From contig JAGXGH010000056.1 of assembly GCA_024636835.1 (NCBI GenBank), positions 21,971 to 85,970 on the forward strand: a stretch of DNA of 64,000 bases, in the 5' to 3' direction. The notes below the pieces were generated by a model. That model saw only the letters and a program-made list of their open reading frames with translations, was not told where the DNA came from and made no database searches. Source of the stretch: Verrucomicrobiales bacterium (GTDB lineage: Bacteria; Verrucomicrobiota; Verrucomicrobiia; Verrucomicrobiales; SLCJ01). The position numbers and the translations under genes are program-made. Shown here one piece after another: positions 25,332-33,529 of this stretch; the stretch's first letter is position 1, and the number at the start of each line of letters is the position of its first letter.

Positions 25332-27542
25332 TTACTCCTTGTCACCATAGACTGGTGGCTTCCAGTCTTTGGGGAGCTTGCCTTGTGGGCGGACACCGTA
25401 GGCTGTCTTAGGAATCGGGCTTTCTTCAGGAGTGATCAGAGGAAGATTATCGGGCAGGTGCTTGATGCGGAAGTCCTTGAATTGAACCTCCATAGGTGGG
25501 CCGGCGTGAACCTGAACGGCGAGAACGCCATCCAGCGAGCGACCTTGCTCGTCGAGATCGATAAGATCGGCGGTTGGCTTGCCGTCGATCCAATGCTGGT
25601 GGTGGTTACCCTTTACGAGGATGCGGAAGTCGTGCCACTCGCCCGGCGCGGGGTCGGTAACGGGCATTTCTCCTATGACCCATGACTGTCCATCGGGATC
25701 AATGATCACCTTTTCTCCGGCGTGGGACAGGATTCTGCGACCACGTTCTTCGTAGAGCATACCATTGTATTCTGGAACGTTGGCGACAACGTCACATTGA
25801 TAGCCCGAAAGCACATCGAGTCCGAACTCCGGACGTTGTGTGCTGCGGTACTGGATGCCGCTATTCCCACCAGGTGTAATCTTCACTTTCACACGGAGGT
25901 CGAAATTGCGGATCGTGCTGCCTTTCCAAGCAAGGAAATGGTTCCTCTTGAGTGAGCCGTCGGCGGTTCCGGTGATGGCACCATCCTTGACGGACCAGTA
26001 TTCCGATTCTCCGGCCCAGCCTTTGAGCGTCTTGCCATTGAAGAGATGCACGAATCCTTCCTTATCGGCATGGTGGCTGACCATCGCGGTGGATACGGGA
26101 TGCGGAGTCGTCGAGGGGTTGAATCCGCCCTTCAGTGGCAGTAGGGGGCCACCGTATTCATCGACTTTGGCTGCGGCGCGGGCACGCATGTCCTTGAGGA
26201 CATCCGCATAGTCTGGATCCTTGGCTAGGTTTACCAGTTCATCGGGGTCCTTATGTAGGTCGTGGAGGAATTCCACATCGTGATCGAAGTAGCGGGCATA
26301 CTTGAAATGGTCATTTCGAATGCCCTCGAAGGCCGGGATCCGGTCGCGCACTGCGAAGTGTTCGTGGTAGGTATCGGTTCTCCAGTCGTCTGGTTTCTTG
26401 CCATTAACGATGGCTTGCAGGCTACGCCCTTGATAACGTTCGGGTGGTTTGATTCCGGCCCAATCGAGGAATGTTGCGGGAAAGTCGAGGTTCAGGGCGG
26501 GGGCGTCGGTCACTTTACCACGCTCACTTTTTGGCACGCGGGGATCAGTGATAATCAGGGGAACACGGAGAGACTCCTCGAAATGCGACCATTTTCCAGC
26601 AAGTCCTCGATTTCCCATCAAGTAGCCGTTGTCCGCGGAATAGACGATGATCGTGTTGTCGGCTAGACCGGCTTCGTCGAGCGCCTTGAGAAAGCGACCG
26701 ATGGCTCCATCGATGCCGCTGACCATGCGGTAGTAGGACCGGATGTTCGTCTGATACTTTTCCGGGGTGTTCCAACGCCAGAAATATCGCTCTCTGGTGA
26801 TCGAGGTTTGCAGGCATTCGGGAAGGCTCTCGAAAGTGGATGGGGAGTTGAGGCGTGGAGGCGCGATGGTGATGTCGTCATACATACCATCGACAGATTG
26901 TGGCCAGGGGAAGTGACCGATGCCTGGCCGACGATCATTATCCTCGGCGTGACAGGCATTGAACCAGAGGTTGAGGGCAAAGGGTTTGTCTTTCGGTTGG
27001 CTCTGAATGAATTCGATGCCGCGGTCGACGATAAGTTCGGTCTCGTGACGCAAGCTGCCATCGGGTTGTTTTTTGAAGTAAGGGTCGCGGGAAATGGCCT
27101 CAAATTCGTCGAAGTGATCTTCGCGATTCCAGCCTTCAGGCATCATTGCGTGCCACTTACCGAAGTAGCCGGTGCGGTAGCCATTCTCGTGAAGAATGTC
27201 AGAGTAAAGAGTTTCCACGGCTTCGGGCCGGGCGACATCCGGTTTGGCTTTGGTGCCGTACGTGCGTCCGGTAAGCCCGGTGAGGATTACCGTCCGGCTC
27301 ACCCAACAAATGGGTTGACTGACGAACGCATTCTCGAAGCGGGTCCCTTGTTCAGCGAGTTTGTCGATGTTCGGCGTTTTTATCACGTCATTTCCATAGC
27401 ACCCAAGGGTGTTGATGCTTTGGTCGTCTGTGAAAAAGAAGACAATGTTCGGACGCTCGTTCGCACCAGCTGTCGAGCTAGCGAGGGTGAAGGCTAGAGC
27501 GAATTTGGCGATGGTGGCACTCAGAATGAAGATCGATTTCAT
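25332..27542 (-). CDS. Sulfatase fused to DUF1080 domain, secreted
   Basis: 736 residues. Signal peptide about 1-27; sulfatase domain about 30-480 with FFFTDDQSINTLGCYG (metal ligands), HAMMPEGWNRE-like substrate segment and SADNGYLMGNRG. The formylglycine position is Cys79 in C-W-V-S-R-T, where the usual C-x-P-S-R proline is valine. A C-terminal DUF1080 (3-keto-disaccharide hydrolase-like, laminin-G fold) domain spans about 500-705: FVHLFNGKTLKGWAGE, GGNSGIQYRST and GYQCDVV. DUF1080 domains bind or cleave glycosides, so the protein may couple desulfation with glycan recognition. It sits alone on the minus strand 43 bases before the next minus-strand gene. Confidence 0.9.
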   Translation of the reverse strand: MKSIFILSATIAKFALAFTLASSTAGANERPNIVFFFTDDQSINTLGCYGNDVIKTPNIDKLAEQGTRFENAFVSQPICWVSRTVILTGLTGRTYGTKAKPDVARPEAVETLYSDILHENGYRTGYFGKWHAMMPEGWNREDHFDEFEAISRDPYFKKQPDGSLRHETELIVDRGIEFIQSQPKDKPFALNLWFNACHAEDNDRRPGIGHFPWPQSVDGMYDDITIAPPRLNSPSTFESLPECLQTSITRERYFWRWNTPEKYQTNIRSYYRMVSGIDGAIGRFLKALDEAGLADNTIIVYSADNGYLMGNRGLAGKWSHFEESLRVPLIITDPRVPKSERGKVTDAPALNLDFPATFLDWAGIKPPERYQGRSLQAIVNGKKPDDWRTDTYHEHFAVRDRIPAFEGIRNDHFKYARYFDHDVEFLHDLHKDPDELVNLAKDPDYADVLKDMRARAAAKVDEYGGPLLPLKGGFNPSTTPHPVSTAMVSHHADKEGFVHLFNGKTLKGWAGESEYWSVKDGAITGTADGSLKRNHFLAWKGSTIRNFDLRVKVKITPGGNSGIQYRSTQRPEFGLDVLSGYQCDVVANVPEYNGMLYEERGRRILSHAGEKVIIDPDGQSWVIGEMPVTDPAPGEWHDFRILVKGNHHQHWIDGKPTADLIDLDEQGRSLDGVLAVQVHAGPPMEVQFKDFRIKHLPDNLPLITPEESPIPKTAYGVRPQGKLPKDWKPPVYGDKE

Positions 27543-27585
27543 GGAAATGTTTAGGCTGTAATAGGCTTTGAGTTGGTCTTTTGTG

Positions 27586-28644
27586 CTACTTGAACTCCAT
27601 CTCTGAAAACTTGAGCGGGTGGTGAAGAATCTTCTCGCCGTCCTTGTTGATGATACTCAGTTCGAGCGACTTGTTTGCCCAATCGATTTCAATAAGGCCG
27701 GCGTTTTGAACTGGGTGTGAATCACCAATTCGGTATGAGTTGGTGGCGGCTGCCCAACCTTTTTGGGTATTGGTCAGACCGCTGCTGGTGAGATCAAAAA
27801 ATGGGTAGCCATCGAGATCCCGTTTCGACAATTCGGCGAAGTGAACGTCGCCCGAGATCGCGAAAGTGTGATTCGCATTGTGCTTCTTTAGTAGTTCGAA
27901 AAGACGCTTTCTTTCGTGCGGAACATTCCCCCAATTTTCCATGCCTTTTTCATGGGCGAGCACTTGGATACTGCTGCCGATGATACGAATATCAGCGGGA
28001 ACTTGAAGTTGTTCCTCAAGCCATTTCCATTGAGTCTCGCCAAGAAGAGTCAACGACGCGTCTTCGGTTGGCTTATACCAACCAACAGTTCCCTTTGCTT
28101 TCGGACCTTTTGCACCTGGTAGCACATCGCGAAAGTAACGGGTGTCGAGGAGCAATATCTGAACCGTCTTACCTGGGGTTCCGAAGGTGTATGAGCCATA
28201 GACTCCTTCACGCTTACGCCTCGGGGAATCGTCGGCGTCTTTGAAAAAGTCGAGGAAGATCTGCTGCGACTCTTTACGCTTTTTGTAGGTCTTACCGCCG
28301 TCGTTTACTCCGTAATCATGATCGTCCCAAGTGGCTAACACGGTCGTGCTTTCACGGAGTTTTTGAAAATCCTCAAGATCGCCAAGTTCAGACCATTTCT
28401 TCTTTAATAGTTCCATATCCTCGGTATCGCCGTAAATGTTATCGCCGAGGAAAACAAACACATCGGGATTCTCTTTCAGCACTGCCTCAAACATCGGGCT
28501 ACGTCCTTTCCTGGGATCGCTGCATGAACCGAAAGCGATTTTTTGGATGATTTCTGATTCGTGGAAGTCGCTTTCCATTTCCGCATGTGCGGTAGTGAAT
28601 AGTCCGGCCGAGAGTGCAGCGAGTGCGAATGTTTGACGTATCAT
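27586..28644 (-). CDS. PhoD-like alkaline phosphatase / metallophosphatase, secreted
   Basis: 352 residues. Signal peptide about 1-21 (ends AHA). Metal-binding blocks of the calcineurin-like PhoD family are clear: IAFGSCSDPRKGRSPMFEA, VFVFLGDNIYGDTED, VLATWDDHDYGVNDGG, ILLLDTRYFRDVLPG, and a late SGDVHFAELS. The family hydrolyses phosphate mono- or diesters at the cell surface, and similar genes are frequent among sulfatases in these bacteria. It probably forms an operon with the downstream sulfatase-DUF1080 gene, separated by 43 bases. The 60 bases upstream hold no clear promoter. Confidence 0.9.
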   Translation of the reverse strand: MIRQTFALAALSAGLFTTAHAEMESDFHESEIIQKIAFGSCSDPRKGRSPMFEAVLKENPDVFVFLGDNIYGDTEDMELLKKKWSELGDLEDFQKLRESTTVLATWDDHDYGVNDGGKTYKKRKESQQIFLDFFKDADDSPRRKREGVYGSYTFGTPGKTVQILLLDTRYFRDVLPGAKGPKAKGTVGWYKPTEDASLTLLGETQWKWLEEQLQVPADIRIIGSSIQVLAHEKGMENWGNVPHERKRLFELLKKHNANHTFAISGDVHFAELSKRDLDGYPFFDLTSSGLTNTQKGWAAATNSYRIGDSHPVQNAGLIEIDWANKSLELSIINKDGEKILHHPLKFSEMEFK

Positions 28645-28705
28645 GAGGTCTTTGGAAATGGGCGTTTCTAGCTCGTGGAGAGGTGAAACAATCGTCCATT
28701 GGGTA

Positions 28706-29662
28706 TTAGTGACTCACCAGCACACTGCGATCGAAGTAGTCGAGAAGTCTGCGGGTAGCAGACTCCAACTGCCTTGGGATGCTTTCCTTGGTCAGCCCTC
28801 CGACGTGAGGAGTGATGATGGTTTTTGGGTGGGTGAGGATCGGGTTGTCAGGATCAGGTGGCTCGCACGGCATCACATCGGCTGCGTAGCAAGCCAATCG
28901 GTCGCTGTCCAAAGCCTTGAGTAATGCAGCTTCGTCAATCAGCGCGGCACGACTGGTGTTGACCAAAATGGTGCCGCTTTTTATCGCCGCGAAGGCGTCC
29001 GCATCAATCATGTTACGAGTCTCAGCGGTGAGGGGGGCGTGCAGAGAAATGAACGGGCACTCAGCCATGATCGATTGCAGCTCGGTGTGTTGAGTCACTG
29101 CGACGTCGGGACAGGTGTCATCGTCTTCCCAATGACGGCGAAATCCATGAACGTGCATGCCAAGAGCTGCTGCGACTTTGGCGACGGTGCACCCGATTCC
29201 GCCATAGCCGATGATACCGAAATTTTTACCGCGAAGCTCCACTCCCTGGCGTCTTCGCCAAATGCCGCTCTTGGTCTCGATACTACTGGTAACAATATTT
29301 CGAGCTGCTGCGAGTGTCAGTGCGATGGCATGTTCGGCCACGGCTTCCTGGGTAAGGCCAGCCGTGTTGAACACATCGACTCCCAGGTTTTTACAGGCTT
29401 CGAGGTCGATGGATGCTGTGCCGGCGCCCACCTTGGTGATCATTTTGAGACGAGGAATCGCCTTCTCGATGACCTTGACCGTGATGTCATCAGGATCACA
29501 AAAGATGGCGTCGACGTCTCCCACAAGTTCGAGCAGTTCGGATTCGGGAAGTGGGCCTTTTCTTTTGACGACTTCGAACCCACCGCTCTTCAACAAATCG
29601 TGATGAGCGCCGGGGTTTGATTGAAATACCGAAGAGGTGAGAAGAATAACAGGGGTGCTCAT
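28706..29662 (-). CDS. D-isomer-specific 2-hydroxyacid dehydrogenase
   Basis: 318 residues from the ATG at 29662 (MSTPVILLTSSVF); the frame also reaches ATG 29701, adding a Ser-rich extension unlike the family. NAD-binding block FGIIGYGGIGCTVAKVAAALGM (positions about 145-166) shows the GxGxxG fingerprint, preceded and followed by the catalytic Arg, Glu and His regions (VNTSRAALIDEAALL, TPHVGGLT). Such enzymes reduce 2-keto acids to D-2-hydroxy acids or act like phosphoglycerate dehydrogenase. A role in the oxidation of sugar-derived acids from the glycan locus is possible but not shown. It precedes the phosphatase gene by 61 bases on the same strand. Confidence 0.87.
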   Translation of the reverse strand: MSTPVILLTSSVFQSNPGAHHDLLKSGGFEVVKRKGPLPESELLELVGDVDAIFCDPDDITVKVIEKAIPRLKMITKVGAGTASIDLEACKNLGVDVFNTAGLTQEAVAEHAIALTLAAARNIVTSSIETKSGIWRRRQGVELRGKNFGIIGYGGIGCTVAKVAAALGMHVHGFRRHWEDDDTCPDVAVTQHTELQSIMAECPFISLHAPLTAETRNMIDADAFAAIKSGTILVNTSRAALIDEAALLKALDSDRLACYAADVMPCEPPDPDNPILTHPKTIITPHVGGLTKESIPRQLESATRRLLDYFDRSVLVSH

Positions 29663-29880
29663 CGTAGTGGAAAGCGCTGCCGAAGGGGAATTCATGTGCA
29701 TCTTTTCGACATCCTTTTATCATAGATATTTGAGCGCGTTTGGCAATCTAAACAAGTGTTTCGCGGGTGAGTCTCGAAGTTAGATCGCATTACACGTCGC
29801 TGATAGCCTTTCAGGCACAGGCAAAGGAGCGAGAAGATAGGAGGTGACAAAATCCTTGGATGAGGCACTGTCAATCAAGT

Positions 29881-30153
29881 ATGGAAGGTAAATCTCCGGC
29901 AAATCCTCAAGAATCCCGTCAGAAAGGTGTGCAGCCTGTTGATGCGATATTGTCTGACGATGGAATCGAAAACCACACATTGGTCGAGGTTTCGACGGAG
30001 CACTTGACGCACAAGATGGTGCAAAAGGCGCGCAAGGGTAGGCAGCTTACACGGAACGTGCAGAACAAAGTGCTCAACGCCCTCAATGCTATCCGACAAC
30101 AGCGCGATCTCGAGCCGCTGCGTCTTCCCGATTTGTTCAATTACAAAGGGTAG
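29881..30153 (+). CDS. Small conserved verrucomicrobial protein, unknown function
   Basis: 90 residues from ATG 29881, with AAAGGAG-like purine runs upstream (29821-29827). The C-terminal half, LTHKMVQKARKGRQLTRNVQ then NKVLNALNAI, is very basic and predicted helical and resembles a family I associate with Verrucomicrobia genomes, possibly a nucleic-acid binder. The N-terminal half is polar and acidic (ILSDDGIENHTLVEV). No signal peptide or membrane segment. A strong terminator follows at 30177. Function is unknown. Confidence 0.6.
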   Translation: MEGKSPANPQESRQKGVQPVDAILSDDGIENHTLVEVSTEHLTHKMVQKARKGRQLTRNVQNKVLNALNAIRQQRDLEPLRLPDLFNYKG

Positions 30154-30176
30154 GGGGGGGCATGCTTACTGAAGCG

Positions 30177-30236
30177 AAATTGATCAGAGTCCCAGCCGAC
30201 TGTAATGGATTCTCCATTCCCTCTGATCAATTTTTC
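30177..30236 (+). terminator. Rho-independent terminator
   Basis: AAATTGATCAGAG (30177-30189) pairs with CTCTGATCAATTT (30221-30233), enclosing a second small hairpin (AATGG/CCATT), and is followed by T5. The outer stem is long enough to work in both directions. Confidence 0.85.
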
Positions 30237-30239
30237 GAG

Positions 30240-30690
30240 TGAATACGGACACTTGGACGAAACTGGACGAACTCAAATCCATAGGCCGGGCGGTCTGTGT
30301 GGGAGATTGTGGAATTTCTTGCTTCATCGATAATGTCATCTACCTGACCAGTGTCAGAACACGGTCTTGACTGGTTTCAGGAGTGAGTGTGCGTCTTGCG
30401 AGATCGTGCCCTGATTCAGGGCGAGGCTTTGACATTGGGTAATGAGTTGGATTGGCTTGATGGATGGTATTCGCAGGGGTCATTGGGGCGGCGTTGCCGG
30501 CTTGTTGGCAGTGAAAATCCTCCATAGTAAAAACAACAATATCGCCCCGCTAAGACCTGCTAAGCCAAATTGCTTTAGCAAGATGTGTGATTGTTCTTTT
30601 TTTGAGGACTCAGGGAGAAGTTTTTCACAGTTTGACTCGATGATTGCCGTATTCAAGCAGCGGACTAAGTTTGTATCTCAACAACTCAAC
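30240..30690. other. Gene-free region
   Basis: About 450 bases with no convincing coding frame. Small repeats such as TTGGC and CTAAG words occur, but no clear hairpin with a T run or recognisable motif was found. It must contain the promoter of the third fucosidase gene. Confidence 0.4.
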
Positions 30691-30697
30691 CGAATCA

Positions 30698-31813
30698 ATG
30701 ACCACCCGCCAAAACACATCCCTCATGGTCGCAATTGCAACCATTAGCCTCGGCATGAGCACCCTCTTCGCCGGCACCGACGCCCCCTCCCTCATGCTCA
30801 CCGACGAACTCATCCCTGAAACCAAAGAGCAGAAGGACGCTCGCATGGAGTGGTGGCGCGACGCGCGCTTCGGTATGCTCATCTGCTGGGGGACCTATGC
30901 GGTGCCGGCCGGCATCTATGAAGGCAAGCCGACCAAGGCCCTCGGCGAGTGGATCATGAGGACCGATAAAATCCCTCTGTCGATCTACGAGACCTACGCC
31001 CAGAAGTTCAACCCAGTGAAATACGACGCCGAGCGGTGGGTCAAGATGGCAAAGGACGCCGGCATGAAATACATCGTCATCACCGCCAAGCACCACGACG
31101 GTTTCTGCCTCTGGGACTCGAAGCTAACCGACTACGACGTCGTCGATGCCACCCCTTACGGCAAAGACTTGCTCAAGCCTCTCGCCGAGGCATGCAAAAA
31201 ACACGGCATCAAACTCTGCATGTATTACTCGATCATCGATTGGCACCAACCCTATGCCAACCGCGACGAATGGAACAAGGATGACAACAATCCGAATAAG
31301 GATTGGGACAAATACCTTAACGACTATATGGTCCCCCAACTCAAGGAACTGCTCACCAACTACGGAGACATCGCTGTAGTCTGGTTCGACGGCGATTGGA
31401 TCAAGGATTGGACCGAACCACAGGGAAAAGGGGTCTACAATCTGTTGCGAACCATTCAGCCGAGTCTGATTATCAACAACCGCGTCAGCGCGGGTCGAAA
31501 TGGCATGGCCGGCATGAGTAAGGATGAGACCTTTGCCGGCGACTTCGGTACCCCGGAACAAGAAATCCCTGCCAAAGGCATGCCCGGAGTCGACTGGGAA
31601 ACCTGCATGACGATGAACGATACCTGGGGGTATCGCACCGACGATCATAATTGGAAGTCGAACGAAACGCTCATCCGCCAGTTGATCGACACCTCGAGTA
31701 AGGGCGGTAACTTCCTGCTCAAGTTGTTGCCTAATTACCCAAATACGGTAAATTTGGTCGTGAATCCTCTGTTCAATATGGATTGCAGAGCGTCGAACTC
31801 CTCACACGCCTAG
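30698..31813 (+). pseudogene. Third GH29 alpha-L-fucosidase, truncated at its 3' end
   Basis: From ATG 30698 the protein is normal GH29 for about 341 residues: signal peptide, FGMLICWGTYAVPAGIYEG, YIVITAKHHDGFCLWDS, and DIAVVWFDGDWIKDW with nucleophile Asp231. The last expected block, SKGGNFLL followed by NxGP, is reached at about 31,709, but then the frame continues LKLLPNYPNTVNLVVNP, unrelated to any fucosidase, and stops at 31813. The late barrel strand and C-terminal domain are lost, so activity is doubtful. The breakpoint at about 31,722 is where defence genes begin, so island insertion or a deletion probably cut the gene. Confidence 0.85.
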
Positions 31814-32700
31814 CGGCGAGGCCGAAATCTGCCTTCCTGCCACCTATCGATATAATCGTCGCTTCTCTCGCTTTCATCCTCATCTTCTTCAGGCGCCGGC
31901 TCGGTCACCAACACTGTAAGTGTTCTTCTGTAGCTGCCTAGGCCGACGACGTCTTCTTCGACTTCCTGATGGGAGGCGCCGGGGAACCATTGATTGAGCA
32001 GTGAACCTTCGAGAGCAATGGCGCATGACTGGACCCAATCCTCGTTGGATCCAAGGCGGCAGGTGGGAACCTCTGCTGGAACTGCATCCCTCCTTCTCAG
32101 CCAGTCGATACCTGGGAGCTGTTTGAAGGATTGTGATGCGGTCATGAACTCTACAGTGCCATTGTGAGAGACGACCACTGCAATGCATTCGTCGGTGACT
32201 TCACAATACCGAATGGCGGAAGCGACTAATGAGCTCTCACAGCTATTAGCCATCTGCTTGATTGTCTGAAAACCAGGGATGGCACTTTTGATGACTGGAG
32301 CAATAAGTGTCCATGGCATGAGCAGCTCTGCTGCAAATGTATCTGCCTCACGTTCAAAGCGATCTTTGGAAATGAATCCTGATCGGGAATAGTGTGAACC
32401 TTCAGCGAGTAACGCTGAGGGGTGGTCATCGATGAAGTAATGCCCCAGTTCATGCGCAACCGTGAAATTCTCAAAACCATCATTCTTGATAGCAGTCGAA
32501 TACCCAATCCCAAATGAATTTCCCGCTATCATCAAGCAGCCTGAAATGTCAACCTGCGGCGGATCGAATGGCATCAGCTTAATACCAAGCTTTGTTGCCA
32601 ACTGCTTAGGTCGTACGGGCAGCGAGTTTAAAAAACCATGCTCGGCCAGAACTTTCCGAGCCTTCTGCTGGATGGCCTTCAGTCGAGAGCGAGGAATCAT
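31810..32700 (-). CDS. CapP-like ImmA/IrrE-family metallopeptidase
   Basis: 296 residues. The zinc motif HELGHYFIDDHP sits at about 83-94 (His83, Glu84, His87), and FEREADTFAAELLMP supplies the third acidic ligand. ImmA/IrrE proteins cleave XRE-type repressors. Its start overlaps the stop of the XRE gene by four bases, and the pair is divergent from a CBASS cyclase. This arrangement fits the described CapH-CapP regulators, in which the ssDNA-stimulated CapP cleaves repressor CapH to switch on CBASS after DNA damage. Its C-terminal tail is unusually acidic (PAPEEDEDESERSDD). Assignment as CapP rests on context and motif. Confidence 0.85.
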   Translation of the reverse strand: MIPRSRLKAIQQKARKVLAEHGFLNSLPVRPKQLATKLGIKLMPFDPPQVDISGCLMIAGNSFGIGYSTAIKNDGFENFTVAHELGHYFIDDHPSALLAEGSHYSRSGFISKDRFEREADTFAAELLMPWTLIAPVIKSAIPGFQTIKQMANSCESSLVASAIRYCEVTDECIAVVVSHNGTVEFMTASQSFKQLPGIDWLRRRDAVPAEVPTCRLGSNEDWVQSCAIALEGSLLNQWFPGASHQEVEEDVVGLGSYRRTLTVLVTEPAPEEDEDESERSDDYIDRWQEGRFRPRR

Positions 32701-33056
32701 TTGTCACCGGACTTTCGCTGGCTCTCTTTCTCCCAGAGAGTTTTCGCCATGGACTCCAGTAGCTCAAAACTCTGTTCAGAGAGATTTTCTGCGTGGCGGA
32801 AGAGCTGCTTGGCGCGTGGTGCTGCGCTTAAGCCTTGCCCGTGCTGCTCCTCATCAATTCTTCCCAGCAAGTAATCCACGCTAACAGTGAGAGCGTCGGA
32901 TAGCTTGCGTAGGTTGTCGAATGAGGGCGATCGCTGACCTGTTTCAAAATGCGAGATGGCGGCGGCTTGCAGGCCGGCTATGGCTGCAAGTTCGGATTGG
33001 GTGAGTCCCTTGGACTCACGAGTCTTCTTCAGGCGATCCTTGAATATTTCAGTCAT
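32697..33056 (-). CDS. CapH-like XRE-family repressor
   Basis: 119 residues with a helix-turn-helix at about 8-62 (SKGLTQSELAAIAGLQAAAI, FETGQRSPSFDNLRKL, VDYLLGR). The C-terminal 50 residues are helical and probably mediate dimerisation and contain the cleavage site for the adjacent peptidase. It reads away from the CBASS genes. The 143-base divergent region holds a perfect 12-bp inverted repeat that is the likely operator. By analogy with CapH, cleavage relieves repression of both its own operon and the cyclase operon. Confidence 0.85.
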   Translation of the reverse strand: MTEIFKDRLKKTRESKGLTQSELAAIAGLQAAAISHFETGQRSPSFDNLRKLSDALTVSVDYLLGRIDEEQHGQGLSAAPRAKQLFRHAENLSEQSFELLESMAKTLWEKESQRKSGDK

Positions 33057-33088
33057 AGTCGATTTTTCTTGCTACAGCACTACGGATA

Positions 33089-33144
33089 CGTATAGTTTTC
33101 CTTAACGGAAAAAAATCCCGTTTCTTCAGCAAGAAAACTATACG
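33089..33144. promoter_or_regulatory. 12-bp inverted repeat, likely CapH operator
   Basis: CGTATAGTTTTC (33089-33100) and its exact reverse complement (33133-33144) are separated by 32 bases, in the divergent region between the repressor gene and the 81-codon gene. A shorter ACGG/CCGT pair lies in between. Two separated half-palindromes at such spacing would let a repressor block both divergent promoters. Confidence 0.75.
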
Positions 33145-33199
33145 CTTTCGGCATGCTGATGCAACACAAACCGTTAAACCACCATAACCACTAAAGACC

Positions 33200-33445
33200 A
33201 TGAAAAACCGAAAAGTAACGAGCAAATCAGTCGCCTCCGATGCGGCTCGAACATTGCAGGACCCCAATGCTTCCTCAGTGGCCAAGAGCCTTGCCGCCAG
33301 CGCCCTGTCGCAACGCACGGCTACCCACCAGACTGGCTCCCAGATGGAGGACTTGGCGTCGAAGGTACTGGATAGTCAAAAATATAGCCCGAAAACCAAG
33401 TCCCTCGCTGGGTCAGTTCTGAGCCAATCAAATAAGCAACGATAA
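33200..33445 (+). CDS. Small conserved protein beside CBASS
   Basis: 81 residues, basic and alanine/serine-rich. Two internal repeats share the pattern TSKSVASDAARTLQDP..SSVAKSLAASALSQ and MEDLASKVLDSQK..TKSLAGSVLSQ, so it probably folds as two similar helical units. I have the impression that proteins of this type occur near defence genes, but their function is unknown to me. It is the first gene after the divergent operator, 84 bases before the cyclase gene, and a hairpin lies in between, so it may be expressed more strongly than the cyclase. It could be an antitoxin-like or regulatory partner; this is speculation. Confidence 0.65.
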   Translation: MKNRKVTSKSVASDAARTLQDPNASSVAKSLAASALSQRTATHQTGSQMEDLASKVLDSQKYSPKTKSLAGSVLSQSNKQR

Positions 33446-33460
33446 CGCGGCTCTACGTTT

Positions 33461-33486
33461 CACCGCTTCGGGTTGCCGGAGCGGTG
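33461..33486 (+). other. Stable hairpin between the small gene and the cyclase gene
   Basis: CACCGCTTCGG (33461-33471) pairs with CCGGAGCGGTG (33476-33486) with one G-U pair and a four-base loop. No T run follows, so it may slow transcription or shield the 3' end of the small-gene message rather than terminate it. Confidence 0.6.
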
Positions 33487-33529
33487 GTGCGAGAAGCCGA
33501 AGAGGCAAAAGGATAACAACTAGAATTCA

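Noticed and set aside
26808..27497. 229-codon plus-strand open frame
   Set aside because: Antisense to the sulfatase-DUF1080 gene.
30340..30525. 61-codon minus-strand frame
   Set aside because: Short, Pro/His-rich and without context; the region is treated as gene-free.
31124..31648. 174-codon minus-strand open frame
   Set aside because: Antisense to the third fucosidase.
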